A DNA stretch of 64,000 nt from Luteibacter sp. SG786 (GTDB taxonomy: Bacteria > Pseudomonadota > Gammaproteobacteria > Xanthomonadales > Rhodanobacteraceae). The position numbers and the translations under genes are program-made. Location of the stretch: contig NZ_JAAOYX010000001.1 in NCBI RefSeq assembly GCF_011759605.1, positions 1,674,001 to 1,738,000 on the forward strand, read 5' to 3'. The notes beneath the pieces are model-generated. The model was not told the DNA's origin, made no database searches, and saw only the letters and a program-made list of their open reading frames with translations. How positions within the stretch are numbered: position 1 is the first letter of the stretch; every line of letters starts with the position of its first letter. Below are positions 26,499 through 33,558 of this stretch, piece after piece.

Positions 26499-27602
26499 AT
26501 GAACAACGCAACCCTCGTGCTCAATGTCGCTCGTCCTTCCGCACCAGCGACGCCGCCCGCGGCGGCGCACGCGGTAGACGACGCAACGCCGTCGAAGCGC
26601 TTCGACGCTGCGCTGGACGCGGCGCATGCCGATGCACGCGCGCCGCGCAAACCGGAGCAGGAAGCCACGAAGGAAAACGCGCCTCCGGCAAAGACGCCCG
26701 ATGCGAAGGCCACCGTCGACCACGACGACAAGCCGGCAAAGAAAGACGACGCACCATCCGATGGCACCTCCATCGCCACCGCCATGCTGTCGCTGATCGG
26801 CGTGCCGCCCACCGTGGCGGGGGGCGCGGCACAGGCGCTCGGTGTGGCGAAAGGCGCCGGCGACGCCGGAAAGGATGCGGCCGTCGGCGCAGCGGGCAAC
26901 GCCCTGTCGCTGGCGGGCATGGTGCCGGGCACGACCGGCGAGATCGACACCGGGGCCTCCCTCAAGGAGACCGCCGGCGCTTCGCTCGGGATGGGCGCCG
27001 ACACCTTGTCCGCCGGTTCCACACCTGTGCCCGCCGTCACGACGTCGTCCTTTACCGCGCTGCTCGCCACCCAGATGGATGGCAAGGCCCCTAAAGACGA
27101 TGGCGTGAGCGTCGACGCCGCCCAGGGTGGCCCCATGCCGTTCGCTCATGCGCAGGGGCTTGGCCAGGGCGCGGCACCCGTGATGCAGTTCCAGGCCACG
27201 CAGCCCGCCACGTCGCCCCAGTTCGCGCAGGAGTTCGGCGAACAGATCGCCTGGATGGGCTCCGGGCAGGTGAAGGAGGCGCGTATCAAGCTGCATCCGG
27301 AAGAACTCGGCAGCATGGACGTACGCGTCAGCCTGGACGGCGGCAAGGTCAACGTGGCCGTCATTGCGCAACATCCGGCGGCCGTGCATGCCGTGCAGCA
27401 GACACTTTCGCAACTCGACAGCATGCTGGCGCACCACGGCCTCTCGCTCGGCCAGGCGGATGTCGGCCAGCGCCAGGCGGAGCAGGGCACGGGCGGCGGC
27501 AATGGCAGCGCGCCGGGGCAGTCCGGCGACGCCGGTACGACCGGCGCGGAGACAGTGACGACCTCGCGCGTGTCCCGTGGTCTCGTGGACGAAGTTGCGT
27601 GA
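26499..27602 (+). CDS. fliK: FliK, hook-length control protein
   Basis: 367 residues from the ATG at 26499 (MNNATLVLNVARPSAPA); the frame is open to a GTG at 26433 inside fliJ, which I consider less likely. A long Ala/Thr/Asp-rich disordered N-terminal ruler part is followed from about residue 245 by the conserved Flg_hook domain (QVKEARIKLHPEELGSMDVR, then SLDGGKVNVAVIAQHPAAVH). FliK measures hook length and switches export specificity by acting on FlhB. Last gene of its operon; a REP-like hairpin follows. Confidence 0.94.
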   Translation: MNNATLVLNVARPSAPATPPAAAHAVDDATPSKRFDAALDAAHADARAPRKPEQEATKENAPPAKTPDAKATVDHDDKPAKKDDAPSDGTSIATAMLSLIGVPPTVAGGAAQALGVAKGAGDAGKDAAVGAAGNALSLAGMVPGTTGEIDTGASLKETAGASLGMGADTLSAGSTPVPAVTTSSFTALLATQMDGKAPKDDGVSVDAAQGGPMPFAHAQGLGQGAAPVMQFQATQPATSPQFAQEFGEQIAWMGSGQVKEARIKLHPEELGSMDVRVSLDGGKVNVAVIAQHPAAVHAVQQTLSQLDSMLAHHGLSLGQADVGQRQAEQGTGGGNGSAPGQSGDAGTTGAETVTTSRVSRGLVDEVA

Positions 27603-27630
27603 TACCGAACTTTTTCATGGGAACCGCTCT

Positions 27631-27715
27631 TGTGGGAGCCGCTTCAGCGGCGATCCCGCGGCAGCGGGCAACTTTGCTGCAAGACGTCCATCGCCGCTGA
27701 AGCGGCTCCCACGAG
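27631..27715. repeat. REP-like inverted repeat between fliK and fliL
   Basis: Best-preserved copy: left arm TGTGGGAGCCGCTTCAGCGG at 27631, GC hairpin CCCGCGGCAGCGGG, right arm ATCGCCGCTGAAGCGGCTCC ending CAC at about 27712. The two arms are exact complements over the core. A degenerate fragment (CATGGGAACCGCTC) lies just before it at 27616. It can fold into a long hairpin and may end fliK transcripts. Confidence 0.88.
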
Positions 27716-27742
27716 GGCACGCCAAAGTTCTGGCGTTAAATC

Positions 27743-27758
27743 TGGCACGACGATTGCA
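27743..27758 (+). promoter_or_regulatory. sigma-54 promoter of fliL-fliM
   Basis: TGGCAC, 5 bases, TTGCA: a perfect -24/-12 element. It lies 50 bases before the fliL ATG and just downstream of the REP-like element. Confidence 0.92.
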
Positions 27759-27808
27759 CGTCACTCGCAAGACCATCGCATCAACGCATTCGCAAGAGGT
27801 TTACCCGC

Positions 27809-28309
27809 ATGGCCGCAGCACCCAACGACGCCGCCGAAGGCGCCGAAGTCACTCCCCCGAAGAAGAAAAAAGGCAAGTTCCTGCTGATCGGCGCGCTGGT
27901 CGTGCTCGTCGCGGGCGGCGCCGGCGGCTGGGTGCTGATGAAGGGTGGCGCGGGCGGTCACGCCAGCGCGTCCGAAGCGGCCAAGGCGAAACCTGCGATC
28001 TATCTCCAGCTCGATCCGGCCTTCGTCGTCAATTTCCAGGATGCCGAGGCGCTCCGGTTCCTCCAGATCGGCGTCAATGTCATGTCGCACGATCCGGAAG
28101 CCATCGCCGCCGCCAAGGAGGCCGACCCCGAAATCCGCAACGCGTTGCTGATGCTGTTCTCTGCGCAGGACGTCAAGAGCTTGTCGGACGTAAGGGGCAA
28201 GCAGAAACTTCAGGCAGCGGCTCTGGCGGAGATCCAGCGTGTGCTGAAGGAAAAGATCGGCCGTCCCGGTGTCGATGCCGTCTATTTCACCAGCTTCATC
28301 ATGCAGTAA
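27809..28309 (+). CDS. fliL: FliL, basal-body stator-associated membrane protein
   Basis: 166 residues. After a basic start (PPKKKKGKF) comes one membrane segment at about 30-50 (FLLIGALVVLVAGGAGGWVL). The periplasmic domain has the FliL pattern YLQLDPAFVVNFQDAEALRF and ends with VDAVYFTSFIMQ. FliL surrounds and supports the stator units. It has its own sigma-54 promoter and precedes fliM by 13 bases. Confidence 0.95.
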   Translation: MAAAPNDAAEGAEVTPPKKKKGKFLLIGALVVLVAGGAGGWVLMKGGAGGHASASEAAKAKPAIYLQLDPAFVVNFQDAEALRFLQIGVNVMSHDPEAIAAAKEADPEIRNALLMLFSAQDVKSLSDVRGKQKLQAAALAEIQRVLKEKIGRPGVDAVYFTSFIMQ

Positions 28310-28322
28310 CGGACGCGCAGCC

Positions 28323-29339
28323 ATGACCGATATCCTTACCCAGGAAGAAATCGACGCCCTCCTAGCGGGCGTGGAAGGTGGCGCGGTCGAAACCGAAGTC
28401 GAGCTTCCTCCGCCCGGCGGCATCCTGGATTACGACTTCACCCAGCAGGACCGTATCGTCCGTGGTCGTCTGCCGACGCTGGAGATGGTCAACGACCGTT
28501 TTGCCCGCTACTTCCGCGCCAACCTGTTCAATGTGCTGCGGAAATCGTGCGAGGTGTCCGTCCTTGGCGTGAAGATGACCAAATTCAACGAGTACGTGCA
28601 CTCGCTGGCGGTCCCGAGCAACCTCAACCTCATTCGCATCAAGCCGCTGCGTGGCACCGCGCTGATGGTGTTCGAGCCGCGCCTGGTTTTCACCGTCATC
28701 GACAACTTTTTCGGTGGCGACGGTCGCTACCATGCCCGCATCGAGGGCCGCGACTTCACGCCCACCGAGAACCGCGTCATCCAGATCGTGCTGCAGGAAG
28801 CCTTTGGCGCCATGGCCGAAGCCTGGGCGCCGGTGCTGCGGATGCAGTTCGAATTCCTGAATTCCGAGATCAATCCGCAGTTCGCGAACATCGTCAGCCC
28901 GACGGAGACGGTGGTGGTATCCCGCTTCCATATCGAGCTGGACGGCGGTGGCGGCGAAGTGCACCTCACCCTGCCGTATTCGATGGTGGAGCCGATCCGC
29001 GAGCTGCTCGATGCCGGTGTGCAGAGCGACCGCGCGGAGCGCGACGAGCGCTGGATCCAGAACCTGCACGAGGAAATCCTCGACGCGGAGGTGGAGATCA
29101 CCTCGATGCTGGCGGAGGCCCGGCTCACCATCGGCGACTTCCTGCACCTGCGCAAGGGCGACGTCATCCCCATCAGTCTGCCGGAGACGGCCACCGTCTT
29201 CGCCGAAGACGTGCCGATCTTCCGTGGCCGCATGGCCAACTCGAACGGCAACAAGGCGATCCAGTTCGAATCGCTGCTGCGCAGGACCGCGCCGCGCGCT
29301 ACACCGGTGCCGATCCAACACTTGGAAGAGCCGGCCTGA
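28323..29339 (+). CDS. fliM: FliM, C-ring switch protein
   Basis: 338 residues from the ATG giving MTDILTQEEIDALLAGVEGG. That start is the conserved CheY-P-binding peptide of FliM (compare LSQAEIDALLN in E. coli), so the longer open frame upstream is rejected. The CheC-like middle domain has GGDGRYHARIEGRDFTPTEN, and the C-terminal SpoA domain has TIGDFLHLRKGDVIPISLPE. FliM receives CheY-P and changes rotor direction. Downstream lies a 419-base gap. Confidence 0.97.
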   Translation: MTDILTQEEIDALLAGVEGGAVETEVELPPPGGILDYDFTQQDRIVRGRLPTLEMVNDRFARYFRANLFNVLRKSCEVSVLGVKMTKFNEYVHSLAVPSNLNLIRIKPLRGTALMVFEPRLVFTVIDNFFGGDGRYHARIEGRDFTPTENRVIQIVLQEAFGAMAEAWAPVLRMQFEFLNSEINPQFANIVSPTETVVVSRFHIELDGGGGEVHLTLPYSMVEPIRELLDAGVQSDRAERDERWIQNLHEEILDAEVEITSMLAEARLTIGDFLHLRKGDVIPISLPETATVFAEDVPIFRGRMANSNGNKAIQFESLLRRTAPRATPVPIQHLEEPA

Positions 29340-29383
29340 GGGCCGTCTTCCCGCCGCGGCGCGGCGGCAGGGTCGCTGCAACC

Positions 29384-29532
29384 TTGCCCGCTGCCGCGGG
29401 ATCGCCGGCATAGCCGGCTCCCACACGCCTGCCGCGGGCAGGACCTCTCTGGGGTTCCTGCCCGTAATCGCGGCGCACTCCACGAGTACATGAATCGCTT
29501 CGTGTGGGAGCCGCATCAGCGGCGATCCGCGG
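29384..29532. repeat. REP-like arms after fliM
   Basis: First arm TTGCCCGCTGCCGCGGGATC then GCCGGCATAGCCGGCTCCCA ending at 29426. Second, facing arm GTGTGGGAGCCGCATCAGCG at 29502 ending near 29532 in GATCCGCGG. Compared with 27631 the arms are in swapped order and further apart, with about 75 bases between them. Confidence 0.8.
29435..29464 (+). terminator. Hairpin between the REP-like arms after fliM
   Basis: Stem CGGGCAGGA (29435-29443) / TCCTGCCCG (29456-29464) with a 12-base loop. No T-run. A candidate terminator for fliLM, not a clear intrinsic one. Confidence 0.4.
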
Positions 29533-29565
29533 TCAGGCGGCATGCCCGAGGACCGTCAATGCCCC

Positions 29566-29620
29566 GTCACGGTGACTAACTGCCGTCGAGCGTCAGGTTT
29601 CCGTCTGACCTCCCGCGTCA
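29566..29620. promoter_or_regulatory. GTCA/TGAC half-site cluster upstream of fliN
   Basis: GTCACGGTGAC (29566-29576), then GTCA at 29592, TGAC at 29606 and GTCA at 29617; a further GTCA at 29681. These are 80-135 bases upstream of the fliN sigma-54 promoter, where an activator such as FleQ would bind. Spacings differ from the classical FleQ box, so this is tentative. Confidence 0.35.
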
Positions 29621-29700
29621 CTTCCCGTCCCCCTTCCTGCCTCCTTTTCCAAGTGGTTGATGCGGCGTGAATTTGCCGTCGTCACGCGAAGCGAAATCCG

Positions 29701-29716
29701 TGGCACGCGGTTTGCT
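29701..29716 (+). promoter_or_regulatory. sigma-54 promoter of fliNOPQR-flhBA
   Basis: TGGCAC, 5 bases, TTGCT: a perfect -24/-12 element, identical in both boxes to the flgB promoter. It lies 42 bases before the fliN ATG. Confidence 0.92.
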
Positions 29717-29758
29717 TCATAGGCTTCGCACCTGGCAACGCCCCCTATTGGAACGGAC

Positions 29759-30097
29759 ATGAACGAACCCACCACCCTCGAAGATCTGGATACCGGCGCC
29801 GACGCCTCGCTGGCGTCTTCCATCGGCCTCGGCAGCGAAGTGAACCTCGACGTCATCCTGGATGTCCCGGTCACCATGGCCATGGAAGTCGGCCGCACCA
29901 AGATCAGCATCCGCAACCTGCTCCAGCTTAACCAGGGGTCGGTGGTCGAACTCGACCGCGCCGCCGGCGAACCCCTCGATGTCTTCGTCAACGGCACCCT
30001 GGTCGCCCATGGCGAGGTGGTCGTGATCAACGAGAAATTCGGTATCCGGCTGACCGACGTGATCAGCCCGGCCGAGCGCGTCCGCAAGCTGCGGTGA
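29759..30097 (+). CDS. fliN: FliN, C-ring protein
   Basis: 112 residues. A short acidic leader is followed by the SpoA domain: VNLDVILDVPVTMAMEVGRT, LQLNQGSVVELDRAAGEPLD, then VFVNGTLVAHGEVVVINEKF and GIRLTDVISPAER. FliN forms the bottom of the C ring and docks FliH-FliI. It heads its own sigma-54 operon, away from fliM. Confidence 0.97.
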   Translation: MNEPTTLEDLDTGADASLASSIGLGSEVNLDVILDVPVTMAMEVGRTKISIRNLLQLNQGSVVELDRAAGEPLDVFVNGTLVAHGEVVVINEKFGIRLTDVISPAERVRKLR

Positions 30098-30102
30098 TTC
30101 CC

Positions 30103-30513
30103 ATGCGCCGTACCGCCGCCGTCCTCGCGGGCGGCTTCCTTCCCTGCGCCCTGATGGCGGCCCCGGCCGCTGCTCCGGCCGTCGATTCCGGGGCGGAGCT
30201 GTTCCGCGTGCTGGTCAGCCTGCTGGGCGTGGTCGCCCTCATTTTCTTCGTGGGCTGGCTGAGCCGCCGGGCCCAGGCGCGCGTGCGTCCGGGCGGCCGG
30301 AAGATCCGCGTGGTGGAGTCGATGCCCGTCGGCATCAAGGAAAAGATCATGCTGCTCGAAGTGGGCGGCACGCAACTTCTCGTCGGCGCCTCGCCGACCG
30401 GTGGGCTGCGCACGCTGCATGTGCTGGATACGCCTGTGAAGGACGATCCGGCCGCTCCGGCCCAGCCGACGATCGGCGGCTTTCGCGACGTGCTGTCGCA
30501 GTGGAGACGTTGA
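30103..30513 (+). CDS. fliO: FliO, export apparatus assembly protein
   Basis: 136 residues from the ATG at 30103; a GTG at 30094 overlapping the fliN stop is an alternative and adds three residues. A cleavable-looking N-terminus (MRRTAAVLAGGFLPCALMAA) is followed by one membrane segment (LFRVLVSLLGVVALIFFVGW) at about 38-57 and the FliO domain (RKIRVVESMPVGIKEKIMLL). FliO helps assemble the FliP ring. Its stop overlaps the fliP start (TGATG). Confidence 0.9.
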   Translation: MRRTAAVLAGGFLPCALMAAPAAAPAVDSGAELFRVLVSLLGVVALIFFVGWLSRRAQARVRPGGRKIRVVESMPVGIKEKIMLLEVGGTQLLVGASPTGGLRTLHVLDTPVKDDPAAPAQPTIGGFRDVLSQWRR

Positions 30514-31376
30514 TGAAGCACCGGTTTTCCAGGTCACAGCGCCGTCGTTCCCGCGAAGGCGGGAACCCAGTGACTTCGTCGGCAGGGCAGAAGCCGCTGG
30601 GCCCCTGCCTGCGCAGGGGCGACACGTGGGTGGCGCTTCTGTTTTTCCTGTTTCTGTTCCTGTTTCCCGTAGCCGCATTCGCCGCCGATCAGGTCCAGCC
30701 GGGCATCCCGGTGCTGAACGTGCAGCCGGGTGCCAACGGCGGCCAGACCTGGTCGCTGTCGATCCAGATGCTGGCGCTGATGACGGCGCTGACGGCCCTT
30801 CCGGCAATCCTGCTGATGATGACGTCGTTCACGCGTATCGTCATCGTGCTGGGCTTCCTGCGCCAGGCGCTCGGCACGAACAGCACGCCGCCGAATCAGG
30901 TGATCCTCGGCCTGTCGCTGTTCCTCACCCTGTTCGTGATGACGCCTGTGCTCAACAAGGCCTACGACGCGGGCATCAAGCCGTACATGGATGGCCAGAT
31001 GAGCGTGCAGGACGCCCTGCCGCTGGCCGCCGCGCCGTTCCGCCACTTCATGCTGGAACAGACCCGCGAGCCGGACCTCCAGCTGTTCACGAGGCTGGCC
31101 GGTGAACAGCCCTACGCCGACAAGGACGCGGTGCCCTACCGGGTAGCGCTGCCCGCGTTCGTCACCAGCGAGCTGAAGACCGCCTTCCAGATGGGTTTCC
31201 TGCTCTTCATTCCTTTCCTCATCATCGACCTCGTCGTGGCCTCGGTGCTGATGTCGATGGGCATGATGATGGTCTCGCCGATGATCATCTCGTTGCCGTT
31301 CAAGATCATGCTGTTCGTGCTGGTCGACGGGTGGACGCTGCTGCTGGGCACCCTTGCCGGGAGCTTCTTCCAATGA
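30513..31376 (+). CDS. fliP: FliP, export gate protein, with REP-encoded insertion near its N-terminus
   Basis: 287 residues from the ATG overlapping the fliO stop. After MKHRFSRSQ the frame runs through a REP-type doublet (RRRSREGGNPVTSSAGQKPL, then GPCLRRGDT) and continues with a normal FliP signal sequence (VALLFFLFLFLFPVAAFAAD). The mature part is typical: QMLALMTALTALPAILLMMT, SFTRIVIVLGFLRQALGTN, MGFLLFIPFLIIDLVVASVL. The export gate is a FliP5-FliQ4-FliR1 complex. An alternative start is GTG at 30630, directly at the hydrophobic core, but it would lack a basic n-region. Family members usually have about 245-260 residues, so the excess equals the repeat. Confidence 0.93.
   Translation: MKHRFSRSQRRRSREGGNPVTSSAGQKPLGPCLRRGDTWVALLFFLFLFLFPVAAFAADQVQPGIPVLNVQPGANGGQTWSLSIQMLALMTALTALPAILLMMTSFTRIVIVLGFLRQALGTNSTPPNQVILGLSLFLTLFVMTPVLNKAYDAGIKPYMDGQMSVQDALPLAAAPFRHFMLEQTREPDLQLFTRLAGEQPYADKDAVPYRVALPAFVTSELKTAFQMGFLLFIPFLIIDLVVASVLMSMGMMMVSPMIISLPFKIMLFVLVDGWTLLLGTLAGSFFQ
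30543..30625. repeat. REP-type doublet inside the fliP coding region
   Basis: First unit CGTCGTTCCCGCGAAGGCGG then GAACCCAGTGACTTCGTC; second, facing unit AAGCCGCTGGGCCCCTGCCT then GCGCAGGGGCGAC. Each has a strong hairpin (TTCCCGCGAAGGCGGGAA; CCCCTGCCTGCGCAGGGG). This is the family whose translation gives the familiar RRRSREGGNP peptide in many proteobacteria, unlike the GTGGGAGCC family elsewhere in this window. Length keeps the fliP frame open. Confidence 0.9.
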
Positions 31377-31642
31377 CGCCGGAATCGGTCATCGGATTCG
31401 GCCAGCAGGCCCTGCACATCGCCATGCTGATCGGCGCGCCGCTGCTCCTCACGGCGCTGGCGGTGGGCCTGATCATCGGCATGGTGCAGGCGGCCACCCA
31501 GATCAACGAACAGACGCTGAGCTTCATTCCGAAGCTCATCTCCATGGCGCTCGTGATGATCATCACCGGCCCCTGGATGCTGCGCACGCTGGTGGACTTC
31601 ACCCGCACGCTCATCGAGAACCTGCCCCAGGCGGTGCGCTGA
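31373..31642 (+). CDS. fliQ: FliQ, export gate protein
   Basis: 89 residues from the ATG overlapping the fliP stop. Two membrane helices (about 15-40 and 50-75), with the conserved VQAATQINEQTLSFIPKLIS between them. FliQ packs on the outside of the FliP-FliR gate. A longer upstream frame lies inside fliP and is rejected. Confidence 0.96.
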   Translation: MTPESVIGFGQQALHIAMLIGAPLLLTALAVGLIIGMVQAATQINEQTLSFIPKLISMALVMIITGPWMLRTLVDFTRTLIENLPQAVR

Positions 31643-32409
31643 TGCCGCTCGACCTCGGCCAGCTCGAAGCCTGGGTCGGCAGTGCATGCTGGGCGTTGTC
31701 CCGTATCGCCGGGCTGCTGCTCGTGGCGCCGGTGCTCGGCGCGACCACCATTCCGGCGCGCATCCGCATCGGTCTGGCATTGCTCCTCACGATGGCGCTG
31801 GCGCCCTTGGCGCCGCTGGATATACGCCCCCTGTCGGCACAGGGCGTAGCTACCCTGGCGCAGCAGGTGCTGGTGGGGGCGTCGCTCGGTTTCGTCCTGA
31901 AGCTCGTGTTCGAGGCCGTGGCGTTCGGCGGCCAGATCGTGTCGCAGGCGATGAGCCTCGGCTTCGCGGAAACCGTGAATCCCGGCGTCGGTGGCACCAC
32001 GCCGGTACTCAGCCACTTCTACATGATGCTGGTGACCCTTCTGTTCCTGGTGATGAACGGACACCTGCAACTCATCTCGTTGCTCGCCGACAGCTTTCGC
32101 ACACTGCCGGTGGGCGAGCAGGGCGTCGGTGCGGACGGTGTGTGGGGCGTGCTCGGCTTCGCCGGCCACCTCTTTAGCGGCGCCGTGCGTGTGGCGTTGC
32201 CCGCGCTGACGGCCACGCTGGTGGTGAACCTCGGGTTCGGCGCCATCAGCCGTTCGGCACCCTCCATGAACCTGTTCGCGGTGGGTTTCCCCATCACGAT
32301 CTGCCTGGGCCTGCTGGCCGTGTGGCTCGCGCTGCGCGCCCTGCCGGGCGCGTTCGATTCGTTGCAGACCGACGCATGGGAAACCATGCGCGGGCTTATC
32401 GGGAGGTAG
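31642..32409 (+). CDS. fliR: FliR, export gate protein
   Basis: 255 residues from the ATG overlapping the fliQ stop. Several membrane helices and the family motifs RIAGLLLVAPVLGATTIPAR, GQIVSQAMSLGFAETVNPGV and FAVGFPITICLGLLAVWLAL. A single FliR completes the export gate. Followed by flhB after 4 bases. Confidence 0.96.
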   Translation: MPLDLGQLEAWVGSACWALSRIAGLLLVAPVLGATTIPARIRIGLALLLTMALAPLAPLDIRPLSAQGVATLAQQVLVGASLGFVLKLVFEAVAFGGQIVSQAMSLGFAETVNPGVGGTTPVLSHFYMMLVTLLFLVMNGHLQLISLLADSFRTLPVGEQGVGADGVWGVLGFAGHLFSGAVRVALPALTATLVVNLGFGAISRSAPSMNLFAVGFPITICLGLLAVWLALRALPGAFDSLQTDAWETMRGLIGR

Positions 32410-32413
32410 CGCC

Positions 32414-33556
32414 ATGAGCGAGACCGATAAGGAAGACCGCACCGAAGCCCCTAGTGACAAACGCCTCCGCGAAGCCCGCGAGAAGGGCGATCTGCCGCGC
32501 TCGCGCGATCTTTCCACCGCGGTGGTGGTGCTCTCGGGCGTGGCCACGATCATCGCCTCGCGCGAGCAGATGGCCGTGCATGCCGCCAACATCATGCACG
32601 TGGGGCTGCGCTACTCGCGCGACGACCTGTTCGCTGCGAACGGCCTCACCCATGCGTTCATGACGGCCGCGATGGAGGCCCTGAAGCTGCTGGGACCGGT
32701 GTTCGCCGTGACCATGGTGGCGGCGATCGCGGCACCCGCCTTGATGGGCGGGCTCAATTTCTCTGGCCAGGCGCTGATACCCAAGTTCGACCGCCTCGAT
32801 CCGATCAAGGGCTTTTCCCGCCTGGTATCGATGAACGGGCTGGTGGAGCTGGGCAAATCGCTGCTCAAGCTGATCCTGATCGGCGGCGCGCTGGTGTGGT
32901 TCCTGCGCCGCTCCACCCTTCAGATGTACACGGCCGGAACCGGCCCCGTCGCCAACGGCATCGCTCAGGCGCTGGGCATCCTCGGCCATGCCTCCCTCGT
33001 CTTTGCCTGCGCCCTCGGCGCCATCGCCCTCGTCGATGCGCCGTGGCAGAAGTTCAGCTTCACCAAGAAGATGAAGATGACCAAGCAGGAAGTGAAGGAC
33101 GAGCACAAGGAGAACGAGGGCAGTCCCGAACTGAAGTCGAAAATCCGTCAGATGCAGCACCAGATGGCGCGGCGCCGGATGATGGAAGACGTTCCGACGG
33201 CGGACGTGATCGTGACCAACCCCACCCACTTCGCGGTGGCCCTGAAATACGACGAAGACCGCATGGGCGCGCCGCGCGTGGTGGCCAAGGGTGTGGACGT
33301 GATCGCCCAGCAGATCCGCGATGTGGCGGGCGGCGCGAAGGTGCCGGTGGTCGAAGCCCCGCCGTTGGCACGCGCCTTGTATCACACGACGGAAATCGGA
33401 CGCGAAATCCCCTCGGCGCTCTATATCGCCGTGGCACAGATCCTGGCCTACGTGTTCCGGCTGAAGCAGGCGATCGCCATGGGCGACCTCCCGCCCGATC
33501 TCCCGAAGCAGGACATCGACCCTGATCTCATGGGTCCTTACCGGATGGACAACTGA
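32414..33556 (+). CDS. flhB: FlhB, export specificity switch
   Basis: 380 residues. The start TEDRTEAPSDKRLREAREKG-like motif (here DKEDRTEAPSDKRLREAREK) is canonical. Four membrane helices lie in the N-terminal 220 residues. The autocleavage site NPTH is at 269-272 (VIVTNPTHFAVALKY), cut between Asn269 and Pro270, in the cytosolic domain that FliK acts on. A good ribosome site GGGAGG precedes the ATG. Confidence 0.97.
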   Translation: MSETDKEDRTEAPSDKRLREAREKGDLPRSRDLSTAVVVLSGVATIIASREQMAVHAANIMHVGLRYSRDDLFAANGLTHAFMTAAMEALKLLGPVFAVTMVAAIAAPALMGGLNFSGQALIPKFDRLDPIKGFSRLVSMNGLVELGKSLLKLILIGGALVWFLRRSTLQMYTAGTGPVANGIAQALGILGHASLVFACALGAIALVDAPWQKFSFTKKMKMTKQEVKDEHKENEGSPELKSKIRQMQHQMARRRMMEDVPTADVIVTNPTHFAVALKYDEDRMGAPRVVAKGVDVIAQQIRDVAGGAKVPVVEAPPLARALYHTTEIGREIPSALYIAVAQILAYVFRLKQAIAMGDLPPDLPKQDIDPDLMGPYRMDN

Positions 33557-33558
33557 CG

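Larger units (their letters stand above)
29340..29758. other. Intergenic region between fliM and fliN (419 bases)
   Basis: No gene. It holds a GC palindrome just after fliM (29351-29367), two REP-like arms (29384-29426 and 29502-29532) around a 9-base-pair hairpin (29435-29464), a run of GTCA/TGAC half-sites (29566-29620), and the sigma-54 promoter of fliN at 29701. fliM and fliN are adjacent in most species; here they are separate transcription units. Confidence 0.75.

Noticed and set aside
30513-30630. fliP as a pseudogene because of the inserted repeat
   Set aside because: The frame stays open through the repeat and the rest of FliP, including signal core and membrane helices, is intact.
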